Positions 44,790-56,397 of a stretch of 64,000 bases of DNA are shown piece after piece. Origin of the DNA: Pycnopodia helianthoides (Eukaryota; Echinodermata; Asteroidea; Forcipulatida; Asteriidae). The stretch covers positions 11,941,703 through 12,005,702 of the forward strand of contig CM063258.1 in the NCBI GenBank assembly GCA_032158295.1, given 5' to 3'. The notes under the pieces were generated by a model that did not search any database, was not told where the DNA came from, and saw only the letters and a list, made by a program, of their open reading frames with translations. The translations under genes were made by a program, and so were the position numbers. The stretch's first letter is position 1; each line of letters begins with the position of its first letter.

Positions 44790-46173
44790 CTTCCTTTCTC
44801 AGTTTGTGTATTCTTGTATTTTTTCTTTTGATGGTTTCCTTTGGTCCTCTTCCTGTCTCCAGAACTCTCTTGATTTGTTCCTCCTTTCTTCTTCTCATTC
44901 TTTGACGTCTCTTTTTTCTACTTGTCTTGACTGACTCAGCATACTCGATTTTCTGCAGAGTTGTTTTGTTTGATATTTGTCTGAGCCCTTTTCTCTTTTT
45001 ATCAATGGCTTCGATTTCTTTATCTTCGCTGGTTTTCAGTTTGCCTGTCTTTGTTGATGCTGCAATATTTATTGCTTCATCCATTATGGTTGTGATTATT
45101 TTGTTGCACCTTGTTTCCAGATCCAGATCTTCGACTTCTAAACCTTCAAATCTGTTTTGGAGTCTGATTTGGAACTCCTCTTTCTGTCCTTGAAGTTTAA
45201 AGATGTTCACTTTCTGCTTTTTCTTGTTGTCGATAAATTTCAGCCTGGCAAGTTTTCTATTGATTTTTATTGTGGCTCTTATCATCCTATGATCACTGGC
45301 AATGTCTACTCTGCTGATTGTTTCACTGTTTTCCACTATTCCCTTTTGACTGCTCAAGATGTAATCAATTTGGTTTTTAACTGCACCATTTAGGCTCTCC
45401 CAAGTCCAGTAGCTGTTTTTATGTTTCTGGAAGTAAGTGTTTGTAATAACTAGGTCATGTTGAGCTGCAAAAGCAGCAAGTGTTTCTCCTCTCGAGTTTC
45501 TCTGTCCAATACCATATTTCCCAATGATTGTTTCTTCTCCTGGTTTCGCTTCTCCTACTTTGGCATTAAAGTCTCCCATGACAATGGTATATTTAGATTT
45601 ATGCTCATCAGTTGCCTTCATGATATCTTCATAAAACTGTTCGACCTCTTCGTCTGTGTGATTACTTGTTGGTGCATAAACTTGAATTATGCACACATCT
45701 TCTTTTCCTGACACTTGTACTTGTAATGAGATCACTATGTCCGAGTAGCTTTTTATCTGGCTAATGTAGTCTTTTATGCTAGGGTGTATGAGAAAGCCAA
45801 TTCCTCTGGCCTCTTTGCTCTCTTCAGTTTTCCCTCTATTGAACAGCCATGCACCACCTTTTATTTCTTCTAGATATTCCCCTTCCCTCCTTGTCTCTGC
45901 TAGACCAATGATATTCCACTTGAAGTTTTCTAGCTCTTCCATGAGGTGTTGTAATGTTTCCTCGGTTCTTAGGGTTTGTGTATTATATGTACATATATAC
46001 AGTTTACTGTGTCCAGCCCCTGTACTCTCCTCCGTCCTGGAGCTTCCTAACGGCTTTGACTTCAGAACTTCATCCTTGAGTTTTACCTCTGAGTCCTGGC
46101 TGTACACTTTACCATGTTTATGGTGCCCATTTTGGCCATGGGCTTTACGGCCTTCGGTTTTCTTGTCATCCAT
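44713..46173 (-). pseudogene. RTE LINE: endonuclease domain and linker
   Basis: A 486-codon frame. A basic N-terminus precedes the apurinic-type endonuclease: YICTYNTQTLRTEETL near residue 58 (Asn box), NIIGLAETRREGE near 90 (catalytic Glu), VQVYAPT-like 'IIQVYAPTSNHTDEE', IVMGDFNAKVGE near 200 (Asp/Asn), NQIDYIL and IASDHRMIRATI near 290 (SDH box). All the catalytic boxes look intact. A very basic linker follows (KKRRQRMRRRKEEQIKRV). The domain set and spacing fit RTE elements, whose fragments are often misannotated as craniofacial development protein 2. The frame continues after a shift into the RT. Confidence 0.82.
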
Positions 46174-46652
46174 ATTTTTTTCATGAGGGGGTTCTGCCGT
46201 ATGCTACGCACTGGCAGGGCGTGTTGTCAGCAGTGTGGAGGCCATTTATCAATCCTATGGATTAAATAAAAGCCTTTTGATGGCATTTCCTCCATCAAGG
46301 GCCCCACTATACCCTACTCAGGCTGCCTGAGTTGGCCGGGATATTTTACACCGCCCAGGACTCAGTGTTTTTACTCATAACCCTGAGTTTGGGACCCTTA
46401 CCAGGTACTATCAACCGGGTAAGTTGGACCTGGGGCTCTCATTTGTCCACTCGCAAGGCCGGGGGCAGGGGCGACCACTCCCTGAGATAGTTGAGAACCA
46501 ACTACCCTGCTAACCGTAGGTTGTATAGCAAAGCCGTATTTATGTGTGCATAAAGCGTGATAACTGATAAAGTGTAACTCAGAAGGGATCTGGACAACAT
46601 TTATTGAAATGTAATGTTGATTATAATAGTAGTTGAGCGAGAGGTTGTCTTC

Positions 46653-49290
46653 AGCCGACCCCTTCTCGGGAAACTCTGATGGTCGGCTTCCACGCATCCC
46701 GGTCCAGCATCAGCGTCCTAAGCTCAGTTGTTTCTTGTTGTGTTGCGTCCCTCTTCAGCTGATCCACGAAAGTTAGTCTCCTTGTTACGAAGTCTTTTGA
46801 GAAGCCATGGTCAGTTCATCGATGGGTCACATTATAAAGAAGTCGAGGTACTAAGTTAAGTCTATTTGGCCTAGGTTCTGGAGGGTCAGGTCGAAGGTTA
46901 GTCTAAAATTGAATAATGTCATGGGTCATGAAGTTTCCTTTGAAAGCGCGCAAAGGCTGCTGGGATTCAGCGACGTGGCAAGCGCGGAATGTGAAATTGG
47001 GGCGAGGCCGACAGAGATGCTTTGTTGGCTACATGGAAGTAGGGTGACGTTTAGCCGGTGCTGAGGCATTGAATTTTCAGGCGAGTTTACACCCAAGTCA
47101 AGTTTCAGCTATTTTGATTTTGATTTCGTTTGCGTTTGAGCAAATATGTAAAAGAGACGGGAAAGCCACCCTTGTACTTTGACGAGACAAGTTTCGATTT
47201 ACTTTAAAGAGGGAACACCCATAATTGACTTTATTGACGATTGGGACACCGGACACCCGGAATAGACCCGACGGGACCTGATTTCCTTCTTCGTGGGTGC
47301 CGATGATGGGGACGGCGAAGTAGCGAGGAACTGGACAAGTCGCAGGATATACGACTGCCAGTATAGCCGTCGTAAGACGTACGTTCTATCAGGTGGGAGA
47401 ATTTTGAAGGGGTTAATTATAGCCCGCACACCCGACGTCTGCGGACGAATGCCCAGGTTGGAACGTTAAGGAGGCCAGCTAATGAACATTTCTTCAAAAT
47501 GACTATTTACGGCAAGATAGCCCATAGAGAATGTTTGACTTTTTAAAGCAAACATAATTAATAGAGGTTTGAACACCGATGCAGTGCGAGTTTAATTGAT
47601 AAGTGCACCTAGTGAGATTTTCATTGATTATTACCAGCGTAAATTCGTAATTGTGTATTTTCGAAAACTTTGAGACGTGGTACCACTTTTGATGTATAAA
47701 ATTAATTGAATAATAATTGAGAGTGATTCGTGGAATATCAATAACAATACTCTTAGTTCAGTATAAATCGATTGTTCGTTTGTTTTACTCAACTGTTGCG
47801 TTTGTGACCCCACCTCACTCCTTTCACGAAATAAATTCTCGGGATACTTTAACACTCCTCTTGCCCTTGCTCCTGTTTCCATCGATGGGTTCCCAAAGAA
47901 CTAGGGGGCACACAGCTAGCTCTGGATGACGGACACAGTGGCCAGCCAGCCTCATCCTTCGTTCTCTGATCTTGACAGATACTCTTGGTAGGGAATCGTA
48001 GAGCTGGGAGTTGGGCATATGGTCTTTCCAGTGTACATCAAGGGCCATCCCTAGCATTCTTGTATAGGTGCCATCTAGTGCTCTTTCTTGATTGGCTGTC
48101 AGAGTCCATGTCTCGGCTCCATATAGAAGTACAGACTCAACTGTAGCAACGAACAGACGTCTCTTGATGTCATTGTTGAGACCAGCCCTCCAAACTCGCC
48201 TCATGCCATGAAGGGCCTTCCACGCCAAAGCTCTCTCCTCACTCTTATCTCGCTCTCAGTTGATCCTATGAGGACGCCAAGGTATTTAAACTCTTCAATG
48301 ACCTCTAGGGGAGCGCCATCTCGGGTCTTGATGGTACTGTCTACTGAGTTAAATGGCATCACCTTTGCCTTCTTCGAGTTGAGCTGCAGGCCAACTCGGC
48401 TACACTGGAGCTCAACAGCTGCAAGCAGTTTTTGTGCCTGATCCACTATGTCTGAGAGGAGACTGCTTTCGTCAGCATAGTCAGGGTCTGTAATCACTAC
48501 AGCTGGCACTCTCCTACTCCGGCGCCTGGCAAGCGTGAAGCCTAGCTCCTCATTGATAGCACACCTCAAAGCATAATCCAAGACGAGCACAAACAAGAAT
48601 GGTGTTAGTGTGTCCCCCCTGCAGAACTCCAGCCGTGATTTCAAAGAGGTCTGTGGTACCATCTGGGGTGACCACTTTAGCCCACGTCTTGTTGTAGCTT
48701 GCAATGATTGCCATGACTACCTTCCCTGGAACACCATATGCTCGAAGGATCTCAATGAGCTTGCCTCGGTGTACAGTGTCAAAGGCTTTCTTGAAGTCAA
48801 TGAAGGTGATGACACACGACATCTTCTTGTCCCTGACTCCTTCCAGTATTCGCCTCAGGGCAAGGATCTGCCCAGTTGTGGTTCTCTTTGGACGGAAACC
48901 ATTCTGCGAGTTTCTCAGAAGCGGATCAAGCACAGGGTGTATGCAATTTAGAATCATACGGTTGTATGTCTTCATGACAAGCGAGGACAGACTGATCCCC
49001 CGGTAGTTATCTGGTGTAGAGAGGTCACCTGATTTGGGTACCGGTATGATGTTAAGAGTAACCCACTCCTCAGGTAGCTCTCCCAACTTGTAGGCTTTGT
49101 TAATGAGTGCCAGAACTTCGTCGTCGAGTGGGACATACTTGAGTAGCTCGGGTGTTACACCGTCCTCACCACAACTTTTCCTTGTGTTGATGCTTGACTT
49201 GGCCTTCTGGTACTCCTTTAAGGAGAAGGGACTATCAAGTTTGGGCAGGTTGCTGAACACTTGGACTACTTGTGTGATTATAATATGAGC
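46653..49290 (-). pseudogene. LINE-C reverse transcriptase, split by a solo LTR
   Basis: 48550-49260 gives YQKAKSSINTRKSCGEDGVT, PDNYRGISLSSLVMKTYNRM, QNGFRPKRTTTGQILALRRI, VITFIDFKKAFDTVHRGKL (catalytic Asp) and FEITAGVLQGG. After a shift, 48201-48704 has DTLTPFLFVLVLDYALRCAI, 'PDYADESSLLSD' (active-site box with YADE for YADD) and VIEEFKYLGVLIGSTES. 47860-48228 has FVATVESVLLYGAETWTLTA. The C-terminus resumes beyond the LTR at 46653-46777 (LTFVDQLKRDATQQETTEL, ending SREGVG then stop). I cannot place the clade firmly (RTE-X or I/R1-like). Confidence 0.8.
46783..47854. mobile_element. Solo LTR, 1.07 kb, with 5-bp target duplication CTCCT
   Basis: Starts TGTTACGAAG and ends ACTTTAACA (TG...CA), flanked by CTCCT at 46778-46782 and 47855-47859. 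Removing it plus one CTCCT copy restores the LINE-C frame (GKRR then LTFVDQL), which confirms a clean insertion. A 5-bp duplication and the 'TGTTA...TAACA' tips are usual for Ty3/Gypsy-type LTRs. There is no internal coding region, so this is the product of recombination between two LTRs. Orientation not determined. Confidence 0.85.
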
Positions 49291-49384
49291 ACTAATAAGT
49301 TATTAACCGCTTGCCACTGGGCAGAATCAAGAAATTGTCATTTGAATTTTTCATCAGATTTCAATTTTTACATCTTTTTTCATC

Positions 49385-49520
49385 ATGAATGAAATGTTCA
49401 TGAAAAATTCATGAAAAATTCATGAAAAGTTCATCATGAACATGATGAAGAGTTTCGATGGCAGTTCATGAACGGATGTCAATGAACAATCATGAACTAT
49501 TCATGGATATTCATGAACAT
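49385..49520. repeat. Right subterminal array of TTCATGAA palindromes
   Basis: Dense copies such as 'gttcatgaaaaattcatg' and 'gcagttcatgaacgg', forming the partner of the left array of the 6.4-kb element. Confidence 0.85.
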
Positions 49521-49544
49521 TCCATGATCATCTCGCCTGGGATA

Positions 49545-50000
49545 TACCATCAGGTCCAAGATTTATTGGAAGGGAGCTTACGCAGCACGTCAGCAATTTG
49601 ACATGCATCAACATCAGTATGCGATAAGCAGGGAATGGGAAGCGAGCAAGGACGAGGGTTGCAAGGAACTGGACTGGCAGGTTTACATTTGTACTGAAAG
49701 CTGAAGTAATTGCAGCAGGATGGGTCAATTTACAGTTGTTATGAATAAATGATGGTGGAGAGGAGACTGTTTACAGCTTCTAACAAATGACCAAAAATCG
49801 GCGTCTGTTATCATCAGATTAAAATAGTGAACTAACGTACTGCCAATAGGCCCTACGAATAGAAGTTTGAACATTGTTACAAAATGATTTGTAAACAGTT
49901 CAGTCAGATAAGAGGCGAGATCTACGAGCCAAGTTGAAGAGTTTATGTTTCTTGTTAATGAGTTTCTTTAAATCTGGAGCAAATTGTGCACTAAAACCTC
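49545..50000 (-). pseudogene. LINE-A, 5' part (linker before reverse transcriptase)
   Basis: The minus strand reads 'VQTSIRRAYWQYVSSLF', 'PPSFIHNNCKLTHPAAITSA', 'FSTNVNLPVQF' and 'LLTCCVSSLPINLGPDGIS' in broken frame. The 'GPDGI' box is the start of the LINE reverse transcriptase. It continues, after the 6.4-kb inserted element, at 43115. Confidence 0.68.
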
Positions 50001-51531
50001 ATAATGTAGGCCTACAGGATGCCGTGAAAGGCAGTCTTTCGGACCATTCCCACAAATCAAGTGGTCAGTGATTCCTCATTCATAGCTAATTAGCCATGTT
50101 AGCCAGCAAGATTCCATTGCATAAACATAGTTTCCTTATATGAATGCATAAATAATAGCTTGGTCCTGTTATTCAGATGGCATTGGGGGTTTGACAGTTA
50201 CATGAAGTGAATACATTAAATATTACCTAAGCTTCATGATGCACTGAAAATGGAAGATTATACTGCCAAAATCTTTTTGAAAAGGGAAGCAGACAATTTG
50301 CATACCCTCTTGGTTTGGTTTGACCTCCATGGTTTGAGACTATTGATCTTGGTGAACCAAACAATGTTTCTGAACAGTGAAATGTTGTTTGCTTCCTAAA
50401 TTCATTGTTGGTGTTACTTTTTGTTTTTGTTTGTTACTTATATGTTTGTTTCTTTATAATTTTTGGTTGTGTTTTCTTTCTTCTTTTTTTTTCTTTTATT
50501 TTTTTTCTTGGGGGGGGGTGTTTTTTGGTTGTTTTGTTTAAAAAATAAAATTTTCAGCAATGAACGGCTTGGTCGTTAGGATATATATCCATGCATAGAG
50601 CAAGGATTCATGCAAACAGCAAGCAGCATTCAAAATGGGATTCTTGTAGGTAAGCAACAGAAATTTCACGAATAATTTTTGTTTGTGTTTTCTTTCTTCT
50701 TTTTTTTTTTCTTTGTGGGGGGGTGTTTTTTTTTTTTTTTTTTTTTAAACAAAATATTCAGCAATGAACGGCTTGGTCGTTAGGATATATATCCATGCAT
50801 AGAGCAAGGAAACATGTAAACAGCAAGCAGCATTCATAATGGGATAGGCATGATCGGTAAGCAACAGAAATTTTACGAATGGGGAAATGGTATTCCCAAT
50901 CAATTTATAGCAATCAATTGATTTGTTTTGGCTTGGAAGTCCTTCTCTGTGAAAAACATCTAACCCCTTCTCCCATGGTCGTGTAACACACAAATCAACA
51001 CTACATGTACATGTACATTCAAATGTAGTGTACATTCAGATTCGGCCGTGCATTGGGTCAGCTCTGCATATTATTTATTATCATCATGTAATGGTACTGT
51101 GGCCACAGGCGAGAGTTTGTGACCCTGTATCAGGTTACACACATGGCCAACGACTGGCAGAATGAGCCAATTTTAAACCGCCCGAATCGGTATTTTCACG
51201 TCAACAACCACAAGAGGGTGGTAGTACTTTTTTAACAAACAATTTGAAATGTCAAGTCTATTTACTGACTCTTCTCCTCTGTGAAATAACTGCTCCAGAT
51301 TTTAGCAGAAATCTCACAAACTTTCACTGGTTGGTTTTATGGTATATACAATTGTATATAATTGAAACAAACAGTGGGTTCCAATTGCCAAACATATACA
51401 TTCCCTTTAATTTGTATTCCCATTATAGGTTTGCAACTTGGAAACAATACGGCAAAATTAAATTTCTGGTTTATTTCCGCCATACTAGATAGGATTAATT
51501 TAATTTTTAATAATTTTGGTTTTGCTTGTAG
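50001..51531. other. Intron with a 216-bp tandem duplication, otherwise unassigned
   Basis: Apart from the duplication at 50465-50885, no element was recognised. 'acatgtacatgtacattcaaatgtagtgtacatt' is a short dinucleotide-like stretch at about 51003-51036. Confidence 0.4.
50465..50885 (+). repeat. 216-bp tandem duplication
   Basis: Two copies of T/G-rich sequence followed by 'cagcaatgaacggcttggtc', 'aggatatatatccatgcata' and 'aagcaacagaaatttcacga', offset by about 216 bp. They differ mainly in the length of the homopolymer runs. Confidence 0.85.
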
Positions 51532-51692
51532 GATGTATCTCTAGGAGAATTGTGTGAACGAAAGCAAGAAATTTTGTACAAACTCAGTGGCTTTAGCAGT
51601 GGTAAAAGCAACAATCCATGGGAGAAAAACGAGTCACAAACAAAAACAGTCACATCACTCTGGACCATACCTAATGACTCTATCACCAAACA
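51532..51692 (+). CDS. RC3H1: Roquin homologue, exon f
   Basis: A 161-nt exon, acceptor ttttgcttgtag and donor CA|gtaagt (consensus). Phase 0 at entry matches exon e, and the two leftover bases are completed by exon g to a Gln codon. It encodes DVSLGELCERKQEILYKLSG, then SSGKSNNPWEKNESQTKT and LWTIPNDSITK. The first part is predicted helical and resembles the short helical 'LxELxxRRxEIxxxL' segments found in the Roquin C-terminal half. The frame is open across the exon and closes soon after it in the intron. Confidence 0.83.
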
Positions 51693-52735
51693 GTAAGTAT
51701 GCATTGTATTACATGTATTACATGCACCTACAACCTTAAATTTGTTTATGGTTTGAAAGAAAAAGTAACTTAAAATATTTTAGAAAAAGTTGATTGCTTA
51801 ACAATCAAGTTTAAAGCTTGGGATTTCTTGTATATTATTGTTTGGTTTATTTCAGAAATAAAAACATCACAGCCTTTAAAGGAGGCTGAATTAAGTTTTA
51901 TTTTTACAATATTAAAAAGAGAAACAAATATTAACCATAAATAAGATAAAAGTTAGAGAATTAAACAATTGTAAACCAAAACAACATGTATGATTATGAT
52001 TTAAAAACATACATAAACATCAATGTGCACAAAGTGTTTACGGGTGATTTTCTCACAAGACAACAACTTACTTGAGGATTGAATTTTTTAAATTTATTTG
52101 TTTATACTTGTTTATTAAAAAACAATGCACTTGCCGGCTGAAACTGTGCAACAATGATCATCAACAAGTTGAACTGTACTAAATTTTGTACCATTTTGAT
52201 CTCTCGTCAAAAGTTGAAGTCCTCCATAAACTCAAAAACTGCCCAAGTTATATTTTGACTTAGGTTATTCAGGGTGTCTTCTTGAAACAAAGCAGCAGTT
52301 GGCAGTAAGTGTAGGCTACGGTGACACATCACATTTATTAAAAACTGTTATTAAAAAAATAATGACTTAATGTGCTTCATTTTCAGTTTTGGATCTGACC
52401 CTACATTGCTTGATCACAGCCACACAAAATTGTTCTTCCTTTTGTCAGTGTGAATTTGAAAACAATTTTTGTTTTAATAATGTGAAAAGCACTGAGTTGT
52501 TGATACTGTCAATAAGTGAACTCTTTAACAAGTCATTTCTAGAAATTCTACCAAACTTGCATGTCAAATGAAGCACAGCTAAAGGATCAAGTTCATCTAA
52601 TCCTGACACATTGATTGACATATATCTGTAGTCGTAGATGCTAACAGTTGATATCAGCCCCGTCAGAGGTGTTTATTATTTATTTCCATTATTAAAAGAT
52701 ATTTGTTTTAATGGTAAGTTTATATTTTTTATCAG
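51693..52735. other. Intron between exons f and g, nothing recognised
   Basis: AT-rich. The open stretch upstream of 52736 is intronic read-through, not coding. Confidence 0.5.
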
Positions 52736-52985
52736 GAATTCAGAAGCCGCTCAGGATGATACAAACAGCTACAACCCTTGGACCAGTCAAGCTCCATTCT
52801 CCCTTATTCGGCCCGTAAAAGAGAGTAACACCAATTATACAATGACATACAGTAAAGCAACTGTTCGTCATATGTCAGTTAACGAGCACATTGACTGTAA
52901 TATTAGAAGGAGGCCAATGGGAACCCATGAGTTGTCAGAGTTTAAGAAGATGTCAATGCAGGACCTAGAAAATACTTTGCAAAAG
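52736..52985 (+). CDS. RC3H1: Roquin homologue, exon g
   Basis: A 250-nt exon after a T-rich tract ending atcag, with donor AAG|gtttgt. Entry completes a Gln codon and exit is phase 0. The peptide includes NSEAAQDDTNSYNPWTSQ, PFSLIRPVKESNTNYTMTYS and, at the end, FKKMSMQDLENTLQK, the start of a probable coiled coil that continues in exon h. The conserved-looking 'PW' and 'PFSLIRP' stretches are typical of short linear motifs in the Roquin C-terminal region, although their function cannot be read from the sequence. Confidence 0.85.
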
Positions 52986-55900
52986 GTTTGTATTAATTAA
53001 AGGCTTATTGTATTGACCATTTTCAGGTTGATCCGCTTGTTATGATCTGTGACTCACACTTCATTTCCACTCCGCGCCTTAAGTTAACACTTGAATCCTA
53101 CTTCGTTGATTTTAAGGTACTGCGCCTTATACGCCAAGCGCCTTGTACGCCAAGCGCCTTATACGCAGGAAGTTAGGGTACCTGGTCCCCACAATTAATA
53201 TGTCTGTACTTATGAGACCTCATACAGTGGACAATCTCCAACAGAACAATGCTGAGGGCAGTCCATGTGGAACAGGCAGCTGGAGCCCATAGGAAGTCCA
53301 CATGGCATACCTAGGTTCATAGGTTCATTTATTTTCCACAGTATCGAGTAAAGAAACATTATCATCAGAATACAACTTAATAGTATAGATATAAAGAACA
53401 TGATTAAAACAATTATGACACTGCAGAGGGATCCATTTTAGAAGCAGAGCTTGTAGGCAATGGTCCCTAAAGACATGCATTTGCACTGAGACGGATAATA
53501 ACAATTAGGTGAACCAAAAGGTCCGTGGTCGAGTCGAGCCACTAAGGAAAAAAATAGTATGATAGGTCTCAATGCACAAGCATGACTCAAAAATAAAGGA
53601 AAGAAGATCACTTTAAAACAAACAGACGAACGGGACAAAACGAAACAGTGGACTAAAACTAACACAACGGCCTTGCAGGTCTGCCAGTTAAGTACCAACC
53701 GAAACTGAGTGATCACACCCAGGGGATCCCACGGAGGGAATAACATGCATGGAAATGGGCAATGCGGGTGAGGATCCCCAGATGGAGACCACCCATTCCC
53801 GGTCAGCACTGAAATACCAGTTTATATCATATTATAGTACACGTACATGCATATCTTTACACTCATACCTACAACATTTGATTACAACATTGTAATATGT
53901 AGTGCAGAAGACAACCTGTTGATCCATGCACAGGACCTCTACGAGTAGGAAATGTTCTTGTCCATTTATTTACAATGAATTTGTTGGTGGCTACTGTAAG
54001 AGGCTATTGGTCAGTAATTTCAGCTGTAAATGGGGGATTCTCTGATGGGTCATCCGTTTGACTACTTCTCAGGCAGTAACAAAACCACAATGTTGTCTAC
54101 TACTTTAAGGGGAATTGGACATGGTTTATCAGACATTAGCACTTACCCTCATTGTTGAGCCCCTTGTTAGCACTTCTAACCTTAACCCTTTTTAGCGGGC
54201 GCAACCTTAGAGAATTAGTGAGAAGAACAAAAAATTATCCACTATTTAAACAGGGGGATATGTGTTGAAGGGTCGATGGAGGTGCAAAATAGGGTCGTTC
54301 ATTTCCAATCAAACAGTCACATAGACTTTTAATTTTAATAACATGTTTATTTGGTTATTTGGGGTTTTTTGTGTGTTGTATTTTTTTATTTTTTTTAATG
54401 TTTAATTTATGTATTTATTTCTGTTGTATTTTCATTATATTTATTTTATTTTTATTGAAAACAAAATTGTACTCGATATTGAAATGAAAATTTGTGATTA
54501 GCCATTTGATACAGTGTTTCCTCCATTTATTTGTATTACAGGCTAGTAGTTGTGTATTTTTGTTATGGGCAATTCGCATGTTAAATCTACCACAATTAAA
54601 ACGACACGAACAGTCGCACGTGTGAAACAAACATTTATTGTTGTACCTTGAATTGAGAAAGGAGGTTTGTTTTTGAAACAAAATTTGTAACCTGCACACG
54701 TATAAAGATGGGTTAAGAGAATGTGATTGAATCCAGAAGAATCAGAATATATATGAAACCACACCTCCCTACTTCCAATTTCGACACCCGGATAGCCCAG
54801 CACTCCAAAACACTGAGACCGTGATCACAGCGTGCTGAAACGTCGGGCTACATCACCTGGATAGCTGAGCACGATGGATAGCTGAGACCGTGACACCGGT
54901 CTGACTACTTTTAGGATAAACTTTGGTGCCTTTTCAGGTCTTTAAAATTCTACCTAGCTCGCACCCAAGTACTCCATAGGAATGCAGAGCAACTTTTCAA
55001 TGAAACAGTTCCCCCACAGCATCCAGTCTCTGTTACCACTATTGCCAGTTGGATAGTTGAAGCAATCTTAAACTCAGCTACTGGTCGTCAACCACAGCAA
55101 AAATGTGTTCAGCCACATTGTAAGAGAAATAACAATATATGTTTCATTAATAATTGTAACATACATTTCGGAATTGCTGCAGGATATTTATATTATGACT
55201 AGTTGGAAAGTGACATCAAATCACTTGGTTTCCCTCCTTCTCTTCATACCTCATAATGTTGGGTGTGTGGGGCATGCATGTAGAGAAGTTGAAGAGATGA
55301 TTGTGCGCATGCTGGTTTGTGTTTAACCTTGGCAGGCATCATGAGATATGTTACTTAACTCCATTCGTGTTCATTGGAGTCACTGATGCTAGTGGACAGG
55401 TTCTTGAGATAATTATGTCCATTGTTCCAGTGGGGATTGGCTTTCAGATTAAGCGCCGGAAGTCCTGATTATTTAATTTTAGGATTCACTGGCAAATTCT
55501 GTATTTGTTTTGGTTTAGAAAATGTTGGGTTTTCCTTCCATATAGGGAATTATCAGAAACTAAGTGTTTGTACCACTTCTACATGTGTGTAAAATACTTA
55601 TTAGGTTTGGTGTGTCTTTAAAGGGTTTAAGGTAACATAGGTAATTTGTTTTAGGGTTGGTTTTTTTTCTTCGGTAATGGAATCTCCCGAGGGATTTTTC
55701 CATTTATTTAAGAAAATTTCCATCTTCATTACCTTCACTCTCTTGCTATTTTAGGTTTGGGGGGGAAAGCGCCCCCCCCCCCCCCTCCCTCTCTTTTGTG
55801 GACATGTGGAGGTTTGGGGCTAGATCATAGCCTTTGTTTTTCTTAGTGGATTTGTGTGTACATTGGAAATACATTTGTAATGTAGGGACAAAGGTGAGTA

Positions 55901-56397
55901 TTTTCTTAAACCCTGCAGTTCACCATTGGAATTGACATGCACATTAACACCAATGTACTGTTTTGAACACTACTATAAAATAATAGTATTAAGCATTTTT
56001 ATGTTGCTCTCCAAAAGAACATAGCACCTCTCACTCAACAACAGAATTAATGAAAAAGAAAAGAAGAAAACACCTTAAAACAAACAGATCATAAGCTGGG
56101 AAATAGGTGAGTTTTGAGTTGGCACTTGAAGGTCTCAGTAGATGCCTTCCTTTTGGAGTGCGGAACAATCAGTCGAGTGACATCAGAAGTGGAGCTTATA
56201 ATTGTATAAGGTCATATTGTCAAAAATGTAACTTGGAGATTGCCATTGGAAGGATTTATAATAGCGTGTAATACAAACAGACTGTTCAAAACAGTCCAAT
56301 TTCACTATACAGGGTAAAAATAATTTTAAAACCTGCAACTTTTGGGACATTACATAGTATGCGTTATTTGAAGGGTTAGGGTTTTTTTCAATTTCAG
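52986..56397. other. Intron between exons g and h, mostly unassigned
   Basis: Contains a short tandem 'gccttatacgccaagc' (about three units, 53110-53165). It also has a Penelope-like 'gctgaaacgtcgggc' motif near 54835 (weak) and a DIRS family 2 terminal relic near 55740-55915. Frames at 53210-54800 match nothing I can name. Confidence 0.45.
55740..55915 (+). repeat. DIRS family 2 terminal relic
   Basis: 'cattggaaatacatttgtaa' followed by AGGTGAGTATTTTCTTA parallels 61630-61680 and 9425-9470. Only the terminal region remains. A C-run precedes it. Confidence 0.5.

Larger units (their letters stand above)
43569..46300 (-). mobile_element. RTE-type LINE, nearly full-length, frame-shifted
   Basis: The minus-strand copy has one endonuclease/RT polyprotein broken by at least three shifts. 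It lies inside the 6.4-kb inverted-repeat element. The upstream sequence to about 46300 is probably its 5' UTR, and the 3' end is near 43560. Confidence 0.78.
43116..49543. mobile_element. 6.4-kb inverted-repeat element rich in GTTCATGAAC palindromes
   Basis: The termini are a perfect 16-bp inverted repeat: ATCCCAGGCGAGATGA at 43116-43131 and its complement at 49528-49543. Next to each end lie 250-350 bp of palindromic TTCATGAA/GTTCATGAAC motifs (43130-43450; 49385-49520). The insertion splits LINE-A within the conserved 'GPDGI' region. Between the arms are an RTE LINE and LINE-C, so the original element was probably less than 1 kb and non-coding. The target duplication is unclear (TA or none). 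Confidence 0.72.

Noticed and set aside
44713..46173. A host gene similar to craniofacial development protein 2
   Set aside because: That annotation commonly comes from RTE endonuclease sequence; the adjoining reverse transcriptase shows it is a retrotransposon.
44927..46186. Long plus-strand frames opposite the RTE LINE
   Set aside because: They are the antisense shadows of the LINE endonuclease frame, whose catalytic boxes are clear on the minus strand.
54540..54850. Second Penelope-like fragment
   Set aside because: Only a 'gctgaaacgtcggg' motif supports it; no GIY-YIG or reverse transcriptase peptide could be read with confidence.
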